Under the pieces are notes generated by a model. That model searched no databases and was not told where the DNA came from. It worked only from the letters and a program-made list of their open reading frames with translations. The position numbers and the translations under genes were made by a program. DNA of 38,670 bases, taken from the NCBI RefSeq assembly GCF_947489715.1, contig NZ_CANLER010000018.1, positions 1-38,670 on the forward strand, written 5' to 3'. This DNA comes from an uncultured Roseovarius sp. (GTDB lineage Bacteria; Pseudomonadota; Alphaproteobacteria; Rhodobacterales; Rhodobacteraceae). Below, piece after piece: positions 6,223 through 13,861 of this stretch. How positions within the stretch are numbered: the stretch's first letter is position 1; every line of letters begins with the position of its first letter.

Positions 6223-8835
6223 ATGACACGCAAATTTTCCATATTTAAGTATATATTTCATACCGTTACAGCCTTTTTGCTGCTCATTTCCGGAACCACG
6301 TTCTCCCACGCCGCCTCGGTAGATTGCCAGGCCGATCGCTCCGGCGACGGGTTGGTACTCTATCTCTATTTCCCGACATCACAGGACAGCGATTTCCCGA
6401 CCCCGATATTCGGCGAGGTCACTAACCCGCTGGAACCCTTCGACGCCGCGGATCTTGATCCCGCGCTTGGCACCACCGCGGAATACCGCGATGCCATCAC
6501 CGAACGGGTCAAGACCGATTTCTGCGAATTCGACGTCCAGGTGGTGCAGACAACCAGCGCCAATGGCACCACCAATCCTACGCCCACGGACGACAGCTGG
6601 TTTGTCGTCGGCATCGGCAGTGATACCGGCACCGGCTTCTATGGCGTTTGCTGCAACAGCGGCATGGCGCGGGTCTGGGCCGGTGAGTTCGAGGACAATT
6701 CACAGCCGGGCGGCAGCTTCGACGGCCTGCTGACCCCCGGCGATGGCACGCTGAACCGCTGGGCCAACGCAATTGCTGGCACCACTTCGCACGAACCCGG
6801 CCACAGCTCGCGGCTGGGCAACCCTGGTCATGATTCCGCCGATCCGCGCCCCACCGAGGACGCGCGGCCAAATCACATCATGGACACGCCCTCGGGCGCC
6901 GACCGGATCGAGGATCGCCATTTCAGCGATACCAGCTACGAGGCGATTGCCGGCGCCGTGGGCCTTTATGAACAGACCCTCAGCAACTGGGATTTCATCA
7001 ACCCCAACGACTCCGCCGCCGATGGTCTGCGGATCACCGTTCTGGTCGACGATGACGACACCCCCGAGATCGGATCGGTCTATGATGGCGGGCTCAGCCC
7101 CTGGGGCGATGCCGACATTGCCGCGAACGGATCGCTCACCTTTCAGGGCACCAGCTACGATCGCTACCAGATCACCTTTACCGACCCGCAGAACTGGAAC
7201 AATGGCGGCTCGGGCGAGATCCCCGAAGGCGCCGAATTTCATGTCGGTGTCGGCCTGACGACCAATTACATCGTCAATGACGTGACCCTGCTTTCAGGTG
7301 GCAGTGCGATGAATCTGCATCCACGCGTCGTCGGCTACACGCCGGACGGGTCCTTCAATCCCGAAACCGGCGATTACCACCTGACTTTGTCGGTGCCCGA
7401 TCCCGAAAACGGGCCGCTGATCGTGTCGGACGTGCGTATCCGGCACCTGCCCCGCACCCTGGCCATCAACGAGATGATCGCAAGCGGCGCAATGATCGGT
7501 GTCGACGGGCGCAGCATCGTGCCCTGGCAGGACCGTCAGGGCGGGGATGTCGAAGTCGGCAGTGCCGAAGAACTGCCTGTGGCCAACCTGGCAGAGCCGC
7601 GCGCGCTGGATACCTTCCGCCAGGCAGACCCCGAATGCGGCTCCCTGCCGCAACCGCCGCAGGAACCGGATCACTCCTTCCTCGAACTACCCTATTGCGA
7701 AGAAGGCCCGGTTCTGGGGCTGTTCCCCTCGGCGCGCGTCTATGTCGAGGCGACCATCACCGATCCGAATGCGCGCTATTTCGATCGCGATACCGGCACC
7801 ATGGTCACCGGCCCGTTGTCGAACCGGATTTTCATCCAGTTCACCGGCAAGGTGCCCGACCTGAATGGCAATGGCGTGGACGACGCGATCGACATTGATA
7901 CTGGCATCTGCTCGGACGACAACGCCAACGGCGTGTGCGACAGCGCCGAGCCGACGCGGTACAAATACGCCGCCAAGCTGATCTGCGGTTATCAGCCGGT
8001 GCCAAGCGACGGGCGGTTGGTCAAAGGCGAATATGCCACAACGATCAACGTGCTCAACCTCGGCGATCAGAAGGTTAAGCTGACCAAGACCCTGTCGCTG
8101 ACCTACCCGCCAAAAGAACAGCGCCCCGGTAAGGTGGCTGAGATTGCCACCGATATTCTGGGGCCTGACGAAGCGCTCAAGGTCGATTGCGCCGATGTCG
8201 AACGGCGGGTGTTCCCGAACGGGCTGCCCGCGTCCTATATCGAGGGCTATGTCACCATCGAAAGCGCCTCACGGCTTGATGTGACCGGCGTCTACACCAG
8301 CCGGGATACGGAAAAAGCACCACCATGCGGTCATTCCGGTGGCGGTTGCGGCGAGCATTCCTGCGACAAACATCGCAAGTGCTGCAAGACTGGCGGTGGT
8401 TGCCCTGGTGCACCCGCCCTGTCGACCACGCTTGAGATCGAACAGATCCGCGAACATGTGATCAAGCCCAAGGAACCGCCTGTCGAAATGTGTCCAGACC
8501 TCCGGGTTCGCGACATCGGCGGCCCGCAGGTCAGTTGCCCCAGTGGTTCGGGCAGCTGCGTGACCACAACCGACTACACGATTGAAAATATCGGCAATGC
8601 CGCCAGTGGGCCATTCTCGGCGCGGGCGATCCTTGATCCGAACCAGTCGGTCTCGGTCCCGGCGATGTTGCAATCGCTGTTGCCTGGCCAGTCGGTAACC
8701 GTGCCGGTCACCACGCCCCGGGGCGGCAACTGCTTTGATCCCGATTGCACCATCTCGGTTGCGGCGGACAACACCGATCAGGTCGAGGAATGTAACGAGC
8801 GCAACAATATCGCGCAGGAAACAACACCTGGCTGA
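6223..8835 (+). CDS. large exported metzincin-like protein with Cys/His-rich insert and CARDB-like C-terminus
   Basis: 870 residues with a signal peptide (hydrophobic residues about 10-25, AxA-type site near 30-31). The N-terminal region holds a zinc-protease motif H190-E-P-G-H194, a further histidine H203 (GNPGHD) and a Met-turn-like NHIMD at 217-221, so it resembles metzincins. The spacing to the third histidine is longer than the classic HExxHxxGxxH, and activity is uncertain. Residues 546-577 are Asp/Asn-rich (NGNGVDDAIDID, DDNANGVCD), like calcium-binding dockerin or thrombospondin-3 loops. Residues 702-727 contain six cysteines and three histidines. Residues about 755-868 resemble a CARDB adhesion domain. 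The start has AGAGG nearby. Likely a secreted or surface protease/adhesin; substrate unknown. Confidence 0.75.
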   Translation: MTRKFSIFKYIFHTVTAFLLLISGTTFSHAASVDCQADRSGDGLVLYLYFPTSQDSDFPTPIFGEVTNPLEPFDAADLDPALGTTAEYRDAITERVKTDFCEFDVQVVQTTSANGTTNPTPTDDSWFVVGIGSDTGTGFYGVCCNSGMARVWAGEFEDNSQPGGSFDGLLTPGDGTLNRWANAIAGTTSHEPGHSSRLGNPGHDSADPRPTEDARPNHIMDTPSGADRIEDRHFSDTSYEAIAGAVGLYEQTLSNWDFINPNDSAADGLRITVLVDDDDTPEIGSVYDGGLSPWGDADIAANGSLTFQGTSYDRYQITFTDPQNWNNGGSGEIPEGAEFHVGVGLTTNYIVNDVTLLSGGSAMNLHPRVVGYTPDGSFNPETGDYHLTLSVPDPENGPLIVSDVRIRHLPRTLAINEMIASGAMIGVDGRSIVPWQDRQGGDVEVGSAEELPVANLAEPRALDTFRQADPECGSLPQPPQEPDHSFLELPYCEEGPVLGLFPSARVYVEATITDPNARYFDRDTGTMVTGPLSNRIFIQFTGKVPDLNGNGVDDAIDIDTGICSDDNANGVCDSAEPTRYKYAAKLICGYQPVPSDGRLVKGEYATTINVLNLGDQKVKLTKTLSLTYPPKEQRPGKVAEIATDILGPDEALKVDCADVERRVFPNGLPASYIEGYVTIESASRLDVTGVYTSRDTEKAPPCGHSGGGCGEHSCDKHRKCCKTGGGCPGAPALSTTLEIEQIREHVIKPKEPPVEMCPDLRVRDIGGPQVSCPSGSGSCVTTTDYTIENIGNAASGPFSARAILDPNQSVSVPAMLQSLLPGQSVTVPVTTPRGGNCFDPDCTISVAADNTDQVEECNERNNIAQETTPG

Positions 8836-8841
8836 AAACCA

Positions 8842-8870
8842 GCGGCACCGCCCAAATCAGGCGGTGCCGC
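8842..8870. terminator. strong hairpin between convergent genes, likely bidirectional terminator
   Basis: A perfect 11-bp inverted repeat (GCGGCACCGCC at 8842-8852 and its complement at 8860-8870) has a 7-nt loop. It starts 7 nt after the metzincin-like stop and precedes the convergent M48-like gene, which ends at 8903. There is no clear U-run on the plus side, so termination may be factor-assisted or the hairpin may stabilise mRNA. Confidence 0.65.
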
Positions 8871-8902
8871 ATACGCCCTCAAAAAGCATTCCGTTCAGCT
8901 GG

Positions 8903-9832
8903 TCAGTGCGGGCAGGAAAGGCGCAGATTGGACAGCGGAAAGTCGTTGAACATCGCGGGAGCAATTCTGCTTAGAAAGCTGTCATCATCTATAAGGTTGG
9001 CGAATTCTGCGGTCATCATACCCAGTTGAGAGATAAGTTCAGCTTCGCGCGCGGGATTGACTTCACCATGCGCAAATTCGCCCGGGCTTTCCCTCAGTCT
9101 CGCAGCCATTGCTCGGATACGATCCGCCGAAACAGGATGGGTATTCTCGCGCCGCCCCTTTTCGCTTGCCGGATCGTGCCACCAGGCGGCCTGATAGTAC
9201 CAGAAAATGCCCATCGGATTACCGCCCAGGCGCGCGAAATGATCCAGCGCAAAAGCATCAGCCTCGGCTTCCTGCCGTTGGCTTTCCTCGCCGCCAATCC
9301 CGGTGCGATGGTCAAGAAGTACATGCCCCAATTCGTGGGCCAGAAGGAATTGCACACCCGAGGAGAAAATCTTGCCGCTCAGGTCGTAGGTGTAGCTGTC
9401 GGCAAATAGCTTGTCCCGATCAAGCCCGAACGCAACGAGCGGCGCGGGCAAATCCTCACCTGCCCTAAGAAGTGCCGCAAGATAGGTTTGGATATACTCC
9501 TGCGGACAATTGCGCGCTTCAAACCATGCGTGCAGCGTCGCGATGTCGTCGTAGAAACGCAAAGACGTCAGCGGCAGGAATATCTCCTGTCGGGCAGGCG
9601 CGGCGTAGAACGACATCGGGCCCGGGCCACGTTCGGGAAATTTAAGCTGCACCCTGCTGGCACGATCCCGAAACTGCGTAGGCAGTCGCGGCACGATATC
9701 TTGGCGCATCACCGATTGGATTGCCGGGATCGCACGCTCGCGAACGCGTTGCAGTTCGGTCGGGGTATAAACGACCTCGGCACTTGCGATGCCTATGTAT
9801 GCAAAGCAGAAGACAAAGGCTAATTTCAGCAT
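8903..9832 (-). CDS. exported M48-like zinc metalloprotease
   Basis: 309 residues with a signal peptide (hydrophobic 4-17, IASA-EV cleavage near 18-19). The zinc site is H166-E-L-G-H170 (LLAHELGHVLLDH), and the third ligand is probably E188 in QEAEADAFAL, where E188/D192 matches the ExxxD helix of M48 peptidases. THPVSADRIRAMA at 231-243 is the conserved downstream histidine/arginine segment. Unlike HtpX or Ste24 it lacks membrane spans around the active site, so it is probably periplasmic, like BepA-type quality-control proteases. It overlaps the membrane-protein gene upstream by 7 nt (9826-9832), so the two are translationally coupled and may act together. Confidence 0.83.
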   Translation of the reverse strand: MLKLAFVFCFAYIGIASAEVVYTPTELQRVRERAIPAIQSVMRQDIVPRLPTQFRDRASRVQLKFPERGPGPMSFYAAPARQEIFLPLTSLRFYDDIATLHAWFEARNCPQEYIQTYLAALLRAGEDLPAPLVAFGLDRDKLFADSYTYDLSGKIFSSGVQFLLAHELGHVLLDHRTGIGGEESQRQEAEADAFALDHFARLGGNPMGIFWYYQAAWWHDPASEKGRRENTHPVSADRIRAMAARLRESPGEFAHGEVNPAREAELISQLGMMTAEFANLIDDDSFLSRIAPAMFNDFPLSNLRLSCPH

Positions 9833-10440
9833 CCGGTATGTCTTCCGTCAAAGAACTCAAGCGCTTCGGGCGGTGGCTTGGAACCCTCAGAGGGGTTGCG
9901 CGCCCAGTTTTCGAACTTCAGCGGGTTGTCCCAGTCGCTGTGCCAGACATCCTGCATCAGCCTGAGCTTTATATCGGTCAGGTCCGTTTGCGCGGGCGCA
10001 CGCACGACGGTCGAATCCGCAAGGCAGTTCAGCGTCCATATCTGATGGCGGGTGCGTTGACGGGCATAGTTGCTGACATCTTCGGGGGCCACGGCGTGGG
10101 TTTGTGTATTGACCGCACCGGTGAATTGCTCCGTGGTGTCTCCGCCCAACGCCGCGACCTGCGCGCCGCCCGGCTCAGGCGCAGATTTCGCGGCGTTAAA
10201 AGAGATCGGATGTGACAAGCTCACCCAAGCGTAAAGTATGATTGCCAGCAGGGCGAAGACCGGTGTGGATAGTGCCACCGACCCAGCGACCCCAAGAGGG
10301 CCACCATCCTTCAACGTCACCCGCTGCACGGTTTTCCAGAATCCAACGAGCACGACCAGCGCCACGACGATAACAATGCCGGTCAGCAGCAATCGTTCAG
10401 ACATACGGAAGATAATGACAGGGCTTAAATCTTCGAACAT
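9826..10440 (-). CDS. membrane protein of unknown function, coupled to the M48-like protease
   Basis: 204 residues with two predicted transmembrane helices (about 18-35 and 56-73). A C-terminal region of about 130 residues follows; by topology both ends lie on the same side. I recognise no domain. The tail includes QTHAVAPEDVSNYARQRTRHQIWTL split by no obvious motif and ends in FFDGRHTGC. ATG 10438-10440 is preceded by AAAGGA. Its 3' end overlaps the start of the protease gene by 7 nt. A role as membrane anchor, adaptor or substrate of that protease is inference from the overlap only. Confidence 0.65.
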   Translation of the reverse strand: MFEDLSPVIIFRMSERLLLTGIVIVVALVVLVGFWKTVQRVTLKDGGPLGVAGSVALSTPVFALLAIILYAWVSLSHPISFNAAKSAPEPGGAQVAALGGDTTEQFTGAVNTQTHAVAPEDVSNYARQRTRHQIWTLNCLADSTVVRAPAQTDLTDIKLRLMQDVWHSDWDNPLKFENWARNPSEGSKPPPEALEFFDGRHTGC

Positions 10441-10640
10441 GCCTAATTCCTTTGCTTGAATACGGAATCATACCACAGCAAATGATCAACGCAAAAAATC
10501 AGCTTATAATGTTCACTGCTACTGCAAACTGCGTGCTGAGATTACAAACCATCCCAACACCCAGCGAACATCGCGGTTTTTGTACCATGACCCGTCGGCA
10601 CCTTTGGGCCAGATCGGCATCACTGCATAACGAAAGAATT
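10441..10640. other. intergenic region, nothing recognised
   Basis: About 200 nt of lower-GC sequence lie between the 5' end of the membrane-protein gene and the 3' end of the signalling operon, both on the minus strand. It must hold the promoter for the membrane-protein/protease pair. A 76-codon plus-strand frame at 10452-10682 has no recognisable features and overlaps the micro-ORF, so I do not call it. Confidence 0.4.
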
Positions 10641-10772
10641 TCAGGCGCGTCGCAACCACCAAAGAATGAAGTTTGGAATTAGGCCCGGAAAGCACAAAAC
10701 GATGGCTGAGAGTGCCATCAGGGACATCCGCAGCACGACCAGATTAATGGTTGCCGAAGCCAGGTAGGTCAT
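10641..10772 (-). CDS. 43-residue putative membrane protein at the end of the signalling operon
   Basis: A short frame of 43 codons encodes an almost wholly hydrophobic peptide: polar start MTYLASATIN, hydrophobic stretch through LSAIVLCFPGLIPNFILWW, and a positive end LRRA. This suggests one or two membrane passes with the C-terminus inside. Its ATG (10770-10772) overlaps the TGA that would end the full-length receiver frame (10769-10771) as ATGA, the same coupling used elsewhere in the window. That arrangement is the main evidence that it is real; there is no strong ribosome-binding site of its own. If the receiver now ends at the upstream TAG, translation of this ORF should fall. Function unknown; it could be a small regulator of the kinase. 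Confidence 0.5.
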   Translation of the reverse strand: MTYLASATINLVVLRMSLMALSAIVLCFPGLIPNFILWWLRRA

Positions 10773-11152
10773 GCCCCATATTGTTGCAGCGTCGCGGAAA
10801 GCTCGGCAAAACTTAAGGGTTTAGGCAGAACGGAATTAAATCCGTGCTCAAGGCAGCGATCAAGGCTGTGCTATTGTATGTCCGCGGTAATGGCAACCAC
10901 GGGAAGGTTTTTCGGGGGATCTGAAGGGTGATCACGGATGGCTTTGGTTACAGTGAGACCGGAAACCGCCGGCATGTGAATATCCATGAGAACGACGCCA
11001 ATCGTGCTGGCATTTTCGGTGACAACGTCAATGGCCTGCTGACCGCCGCTGGCCGTTAGGCACTGAAACCCCAACTCACGACACATTTCTGCAATCACAA
11101 AGCGCGAAAGTTCGTCATCTTCAACAACAAGTACATCTTTAGGCAATGTCAT
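10769..11152 (-). pseudogene. response-regulator receiver domain interrupted by an in-frame TAG
   Basis: The frame opens at 11150-11152 and encodes a single-domain CheY-like receiver: acidic pocket E11-D12-D13, phosphoacceptor D57 (LMDIHMP) and switch T89 (VAITAD). A TAG at 10871-10873 stops it after 93 residues, inside the domain. The same frame continues for 33 more sense codons to TGA at 10769-10771. These encode the missing end, including the conserved lysine (K111, VLPKPLSF) and the last helix. With readthrough the length is 127, normal for a receiver. One C-to-T change from CAG would explain the stop. The truncated 93-residue product lacks the lysine needed for signalling. The gene overlaps the kinase gene by 14 nt and is presumably its partner. 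Sequencing error or suppression of TAG remain possible. Confidence 0.85.
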
Positions 11153-13046
11153 CGCCTTTCTTTTGCACGCCCCTCACCGGCAGGCGCAATTCGAACTTCG
11201 TGCCCTTGCCAAGCTGGCTCGACACGTCGAGGTCGCCCCCCATCAGTTCAATCAGATCATAACTTATCGCCAGTCCAAGCCCGGCACCTCCGCGCGCACG
11301 TGTCAGAGAGCCATCAACTTGTCTGAAACGTTCAAAAATGCCCGCAAGGTCTTCCTCTGCGATGCCAACGCCGGTGTCGGCAAGCGAGATAACGACCGAG
11401 GCGACCTGGCCCGGGCTACCTTCTTCGGCGAAGGTGCTGATGGTGATTGTGCCGGTTTCGGTGAACCGGATCGCATTGTCCATCAGGTTGTTCAGAACCT
11501 GCGACAGCCGAATGTCATCTATGATGATCCTATTGGGGGTATCGCTAGAAATTTCCGTGACGACGGTGATATCTTTTTCAAGTTTCTCGATCATTCCCTC
11601 AGCCAGAGTGCGCCATTCCTCGACCAGGGGTCTCACATCAATTTCGCGTTCCCACAATTCCACGGCATCAGCTTCGAGACGCGAGGAATCCAACACATCG
11701 GTCAGCAACTTCATCAGCTTATCCGACGCCATTTTCCCGGCCTGAACCAGTTTGTTCTGCTTTTGCGGAAGCCCGGCGCGTTCCAGCAGGACCAATATGC
11801 CGCTGATTGCCGTCAGGGGCGTGCGCACCTCATGGCTCATTGTCGAAAGAAAGACGGATTTCATCTCGCTGGCGCTCTCAGCCTCTGCGCGGGCCAATTC
11901 AAGCTTTTGATTTGTATCCTGCAACGCCCGGGATTCAGCATTGAGGGCCTCAGTGGCCATATCGGCAAATCGCAACCCGCGTCGGTTTGCGCGTGATAGC
12001 AAGAAGAACAAGGTAAGCAATGCCAAATCTATGATGATGCCAGCAATCAAAAGAGCGGTGGATTCAAAGCCTGAATTCCTGGCGCGAAACTCAAGCCCTG
12101 CGCGTATGTCGAGCATCCACTCGCGACCGTAGAACGGCATTGAGATGCGTTTTTCACCAAGCGAATCATCATCATAATCTGAATCTTCCGCGTGAATTTC
12201 GTCATAGATAATCTTGTCACCGTCAGTGATCCGCAGCGTGGTTGACCGGCGGTCTTTGTCCAGAACGCCGCTCATCAGCTTTTTGACAACAAACGGCGCA
12301 TACACAGCACCGGCAAAGCTGGCCTGACGGCTCTCAACTGTCGAAGGGTCATCGCTGTCATAGAATGGGGCAAAGAACAGAAAGCCCGGCGTCCGGCCTT
12401 TGTCCTGCACCAGAATGATCGGGCCCGTGATCTGTGCTGTTCCGGTGTCCCTGGCCTGATTCAGGCTGGTGTGACGATTGGCTTCATGCACCATGTCAAG
12501 ACCGACAGCCTCGACATTGATGTCCACTGGTTCGATATATGTGATGGGTTGAAAAATATCGCCATCATGCGGCGGATGAATACGGTAATCTGGGCGGTCG
12601 CGACGTTCCCGGTCAAGATAATCCTGCAAATCTTCCGGTGCGACCTGGTGGATCACGCCGATTCCGTTAATGCCGGGATATCTGTGTTCGATCTCCAGAT
12701 TTGCGGCAAAGGTTCGCCATCTCGCCAGATCAACATCGTTGTCGTGGGTTTTCAACGCAGAAACGCCCGACCATAGAGCGAGCTCGTATTTTTGCAGGCG
12801 TTCTCTGATCAGATCCGCGACTTGATTGGCCGCGTGGTCGAACCGTGCTTCGGTCCTCAGGGCGATTTGCACGCGTGAATATTGCCAGATCGAAACTGTC
12901 AGGACGATGGACAGAAAAACCACCAGCCAGTGAACAAAACGAAGCCGGCTGTGCGCCTCAAGCGACTTCCTTTCGCTTCTGACAATCTCGGGTGAGATGC
13001 CCGTGGCCCGGTCCGCACGCAGGGGCGCGGTCGCCTCCTTGTTCAT
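11139..13046 (-). CDS. CHASE-domain sensor histidine kinase
   Basis: 635-residue membrane sensor. The order is: transmembrane helix at about 37-56; periplasmic CHASE domain at about 75-270 (PGINGIGVIHQV, then RHTSLNQARDTG); second transmembrane helix at about 332-352; short coiled segment; HisKA with H405 (STMSHEVRTPLTA); and HATPase_c with N-box (NNLMDNAIRF), G1 (ADTGVGI) and G2 (GGAGLGLAI) boxes. It should autophosphorylate H405 in response to a small ligand and pass phosphate to the adjacent receivers. No receiver is fused to it. I chose the ATG at 13044-13046, 8 nt from a G-rich ribosome site; a GTG two codons earlier is too close. It lies 90 nt after one receiver gene and overlaps the interrupted one by 14 nt. 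Confidence 0.93.
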   Translation of the reverse strand: MNKEATAPLRADRATGISPEIVRSERKSLEAHSRLRFVHWLVVFLSIVLTVSIWQYSRVQIALRTEARFDHAANQVADLIRERLQKYELALWSGVSALKTHDNDVDLARWRTFAANLEIEHRYPGINGIGVIHQVAPEDLQDYLDRERRDRPDYRIHPPHDGDIFQPITYIEPVDINVEAVGLDMVHEANRHTSLNQARDTGTAQITGPIILVQDKGRTPGFLFFAPFYDSDDPSTVESRQASFAGAVYAPFVVKKLMSGVLDKDRRSTTLRITDGDKIIYDEIHAEDSDYDDDSLGEKRISMPFYGREWMLDIRAGLEFRARNSGFESTALLIAGIIIDLALLTLFFLLSRANRRGLRFADMATEALNAESRALQDTNQKLELARAEAESASEMKSVFLSTMSHEVRTPLTAISGILVLLERAGLPQKQNKLVQAGKMASDKLMKLLTDVLDSSRLEADAVELWEREIDVRPLVEEWRTLAEGMIEKLEKDITVVTEISSDTPNRIIIDDIRLSQVLNNLMDNAIRFTETGTITISTFAEEGSPGQVASVVISLADTGVGIAEEDLAGIFERFRQVDGSLTRARGGAGLGLAISYDLIELMGGDLDVSSQLGKGTKFELRLPVRGVQKKGDDIA

Positions 13047-13136
13047 TGTCACTACCCCCCTGGGAAAACGATCACCTCAGCACAGGCGCGGACATTCCCT
13101 GCGCCGCCCTTCCCGGCGCATGTTTTAGGTTCCCTG

Positions 13137-13526
13137 TTACGTTACCTGTGCCAGGCACCGTTTTGACCTGCGCTGGCCCGCATAATCGACAAAGGCCTCA
13201 AGATCGCCAATCGGAAGTGGTTTGCGCAATATCCAGTTGATACAGGGATATTCCGCTAACACCTCGCCCTTTGCATAGCTTCCGGTACCCGTGATCAGGA
13301 TGATTTCTGCATCTGGCGCCGCGTATCCGGCAAATTGCGCAAAGCCCAAACTGTTTGAATTACCGATCAGTAGGTCGATCACCAACAGATCAATATGTGT
13401 CGTCCGAAGAACCGTTATTGCCCGCTCAATCGTGTCGCATGCGATCACCTCATGGCCAGCATCGGTAATGCACTCCTTGTAGAGCTCCCTGGTGGGCTCG
13501 TCGTCCTCCAGAAGTAAAATGCGCAT
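13137..13526 (-). CDS. single-domain response regulator (receiver only)
   Basis: 129-residue CheY-like receiver with acidic pair D8-D9 (LLEDDEP), phosphoacceptor D51 (LLVIDLLIG), switch residue T79 (LITGTG) and lysine K102 (ILRKPLP). There is no output domain, so it must act by protein interaction or as a phosphorelay shuttle. It is the first gene of the minus-strand operon receiver/kinase/receiver. Since the second receiver is interrupted, this one may now be the only working partner of the kinase. Upstream DNA is AT-rich and probably contains the operon promoter. Confidence 0.9.
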   Translation of the reverse strand: MRILLLEDDEPTRELYKECITDAGHEVIACDTIERAITVLRTTHIDLLVIDLLIGNSNSLGFAQFAGYAAPDAEIILITGTGSYAKGEVLAEYPCINWILRKPLPIGDLEAFVDYAGQRRSKRCLAQVT

Positions 13527-13861
13527 AAGACCGACCCTGACAAAAAACGCGTTAACGCTTAGTAAAGAAAGGTTAATAAGATATTAATATTTAGAGAAAC
13601 GTACACGCAAAGGTAGATAATAAACCCAAACCTCAGGAAGAAAGCCCTTATATTAAAGCAAATCAGTCGACTGTCCGGGGCTAATGCCTTGGCAGTGAAC
13701 TCGCCTAATAATTGTGAATTTCAACGTAGACCCCAATCTTACCGATGGGGATATATCAGCTCGTAACGACCGAGAACCGCAAAAATCAATATCGTGGGAC
13801 ATGTTGATCAACTGGCCTTGGGCCAAGGCAAAATCGGTCTTCTCTGGCGTTGTGACGCATG
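13527..13861. other. AT-rich intergenic region with promoter of the signalling operon and a dyad
   Basis: 335 nt without a convincing gene. The first 100 nt upstream of the receiver gene are very AT-rich with repeated TTAA-type tracts and an AACGCGTT palindrome, fitting a promoter region. At 13815-13829 there is a 7-bp dyad, GCCTTGG-G-CCAAGGC, 33 nt past the MATE stop codon. It has no U-run and could be a protein-binding site or weak terminator. Confidence 0.4.

Noticed and set aside
10452..10682. Plus-strand 76-codon frame upstream of the membrane-protein gene
   Set aside because: No ribosome site or recognisable sequence, and it overlaps the better supported 43-codon minus-strand ORF.
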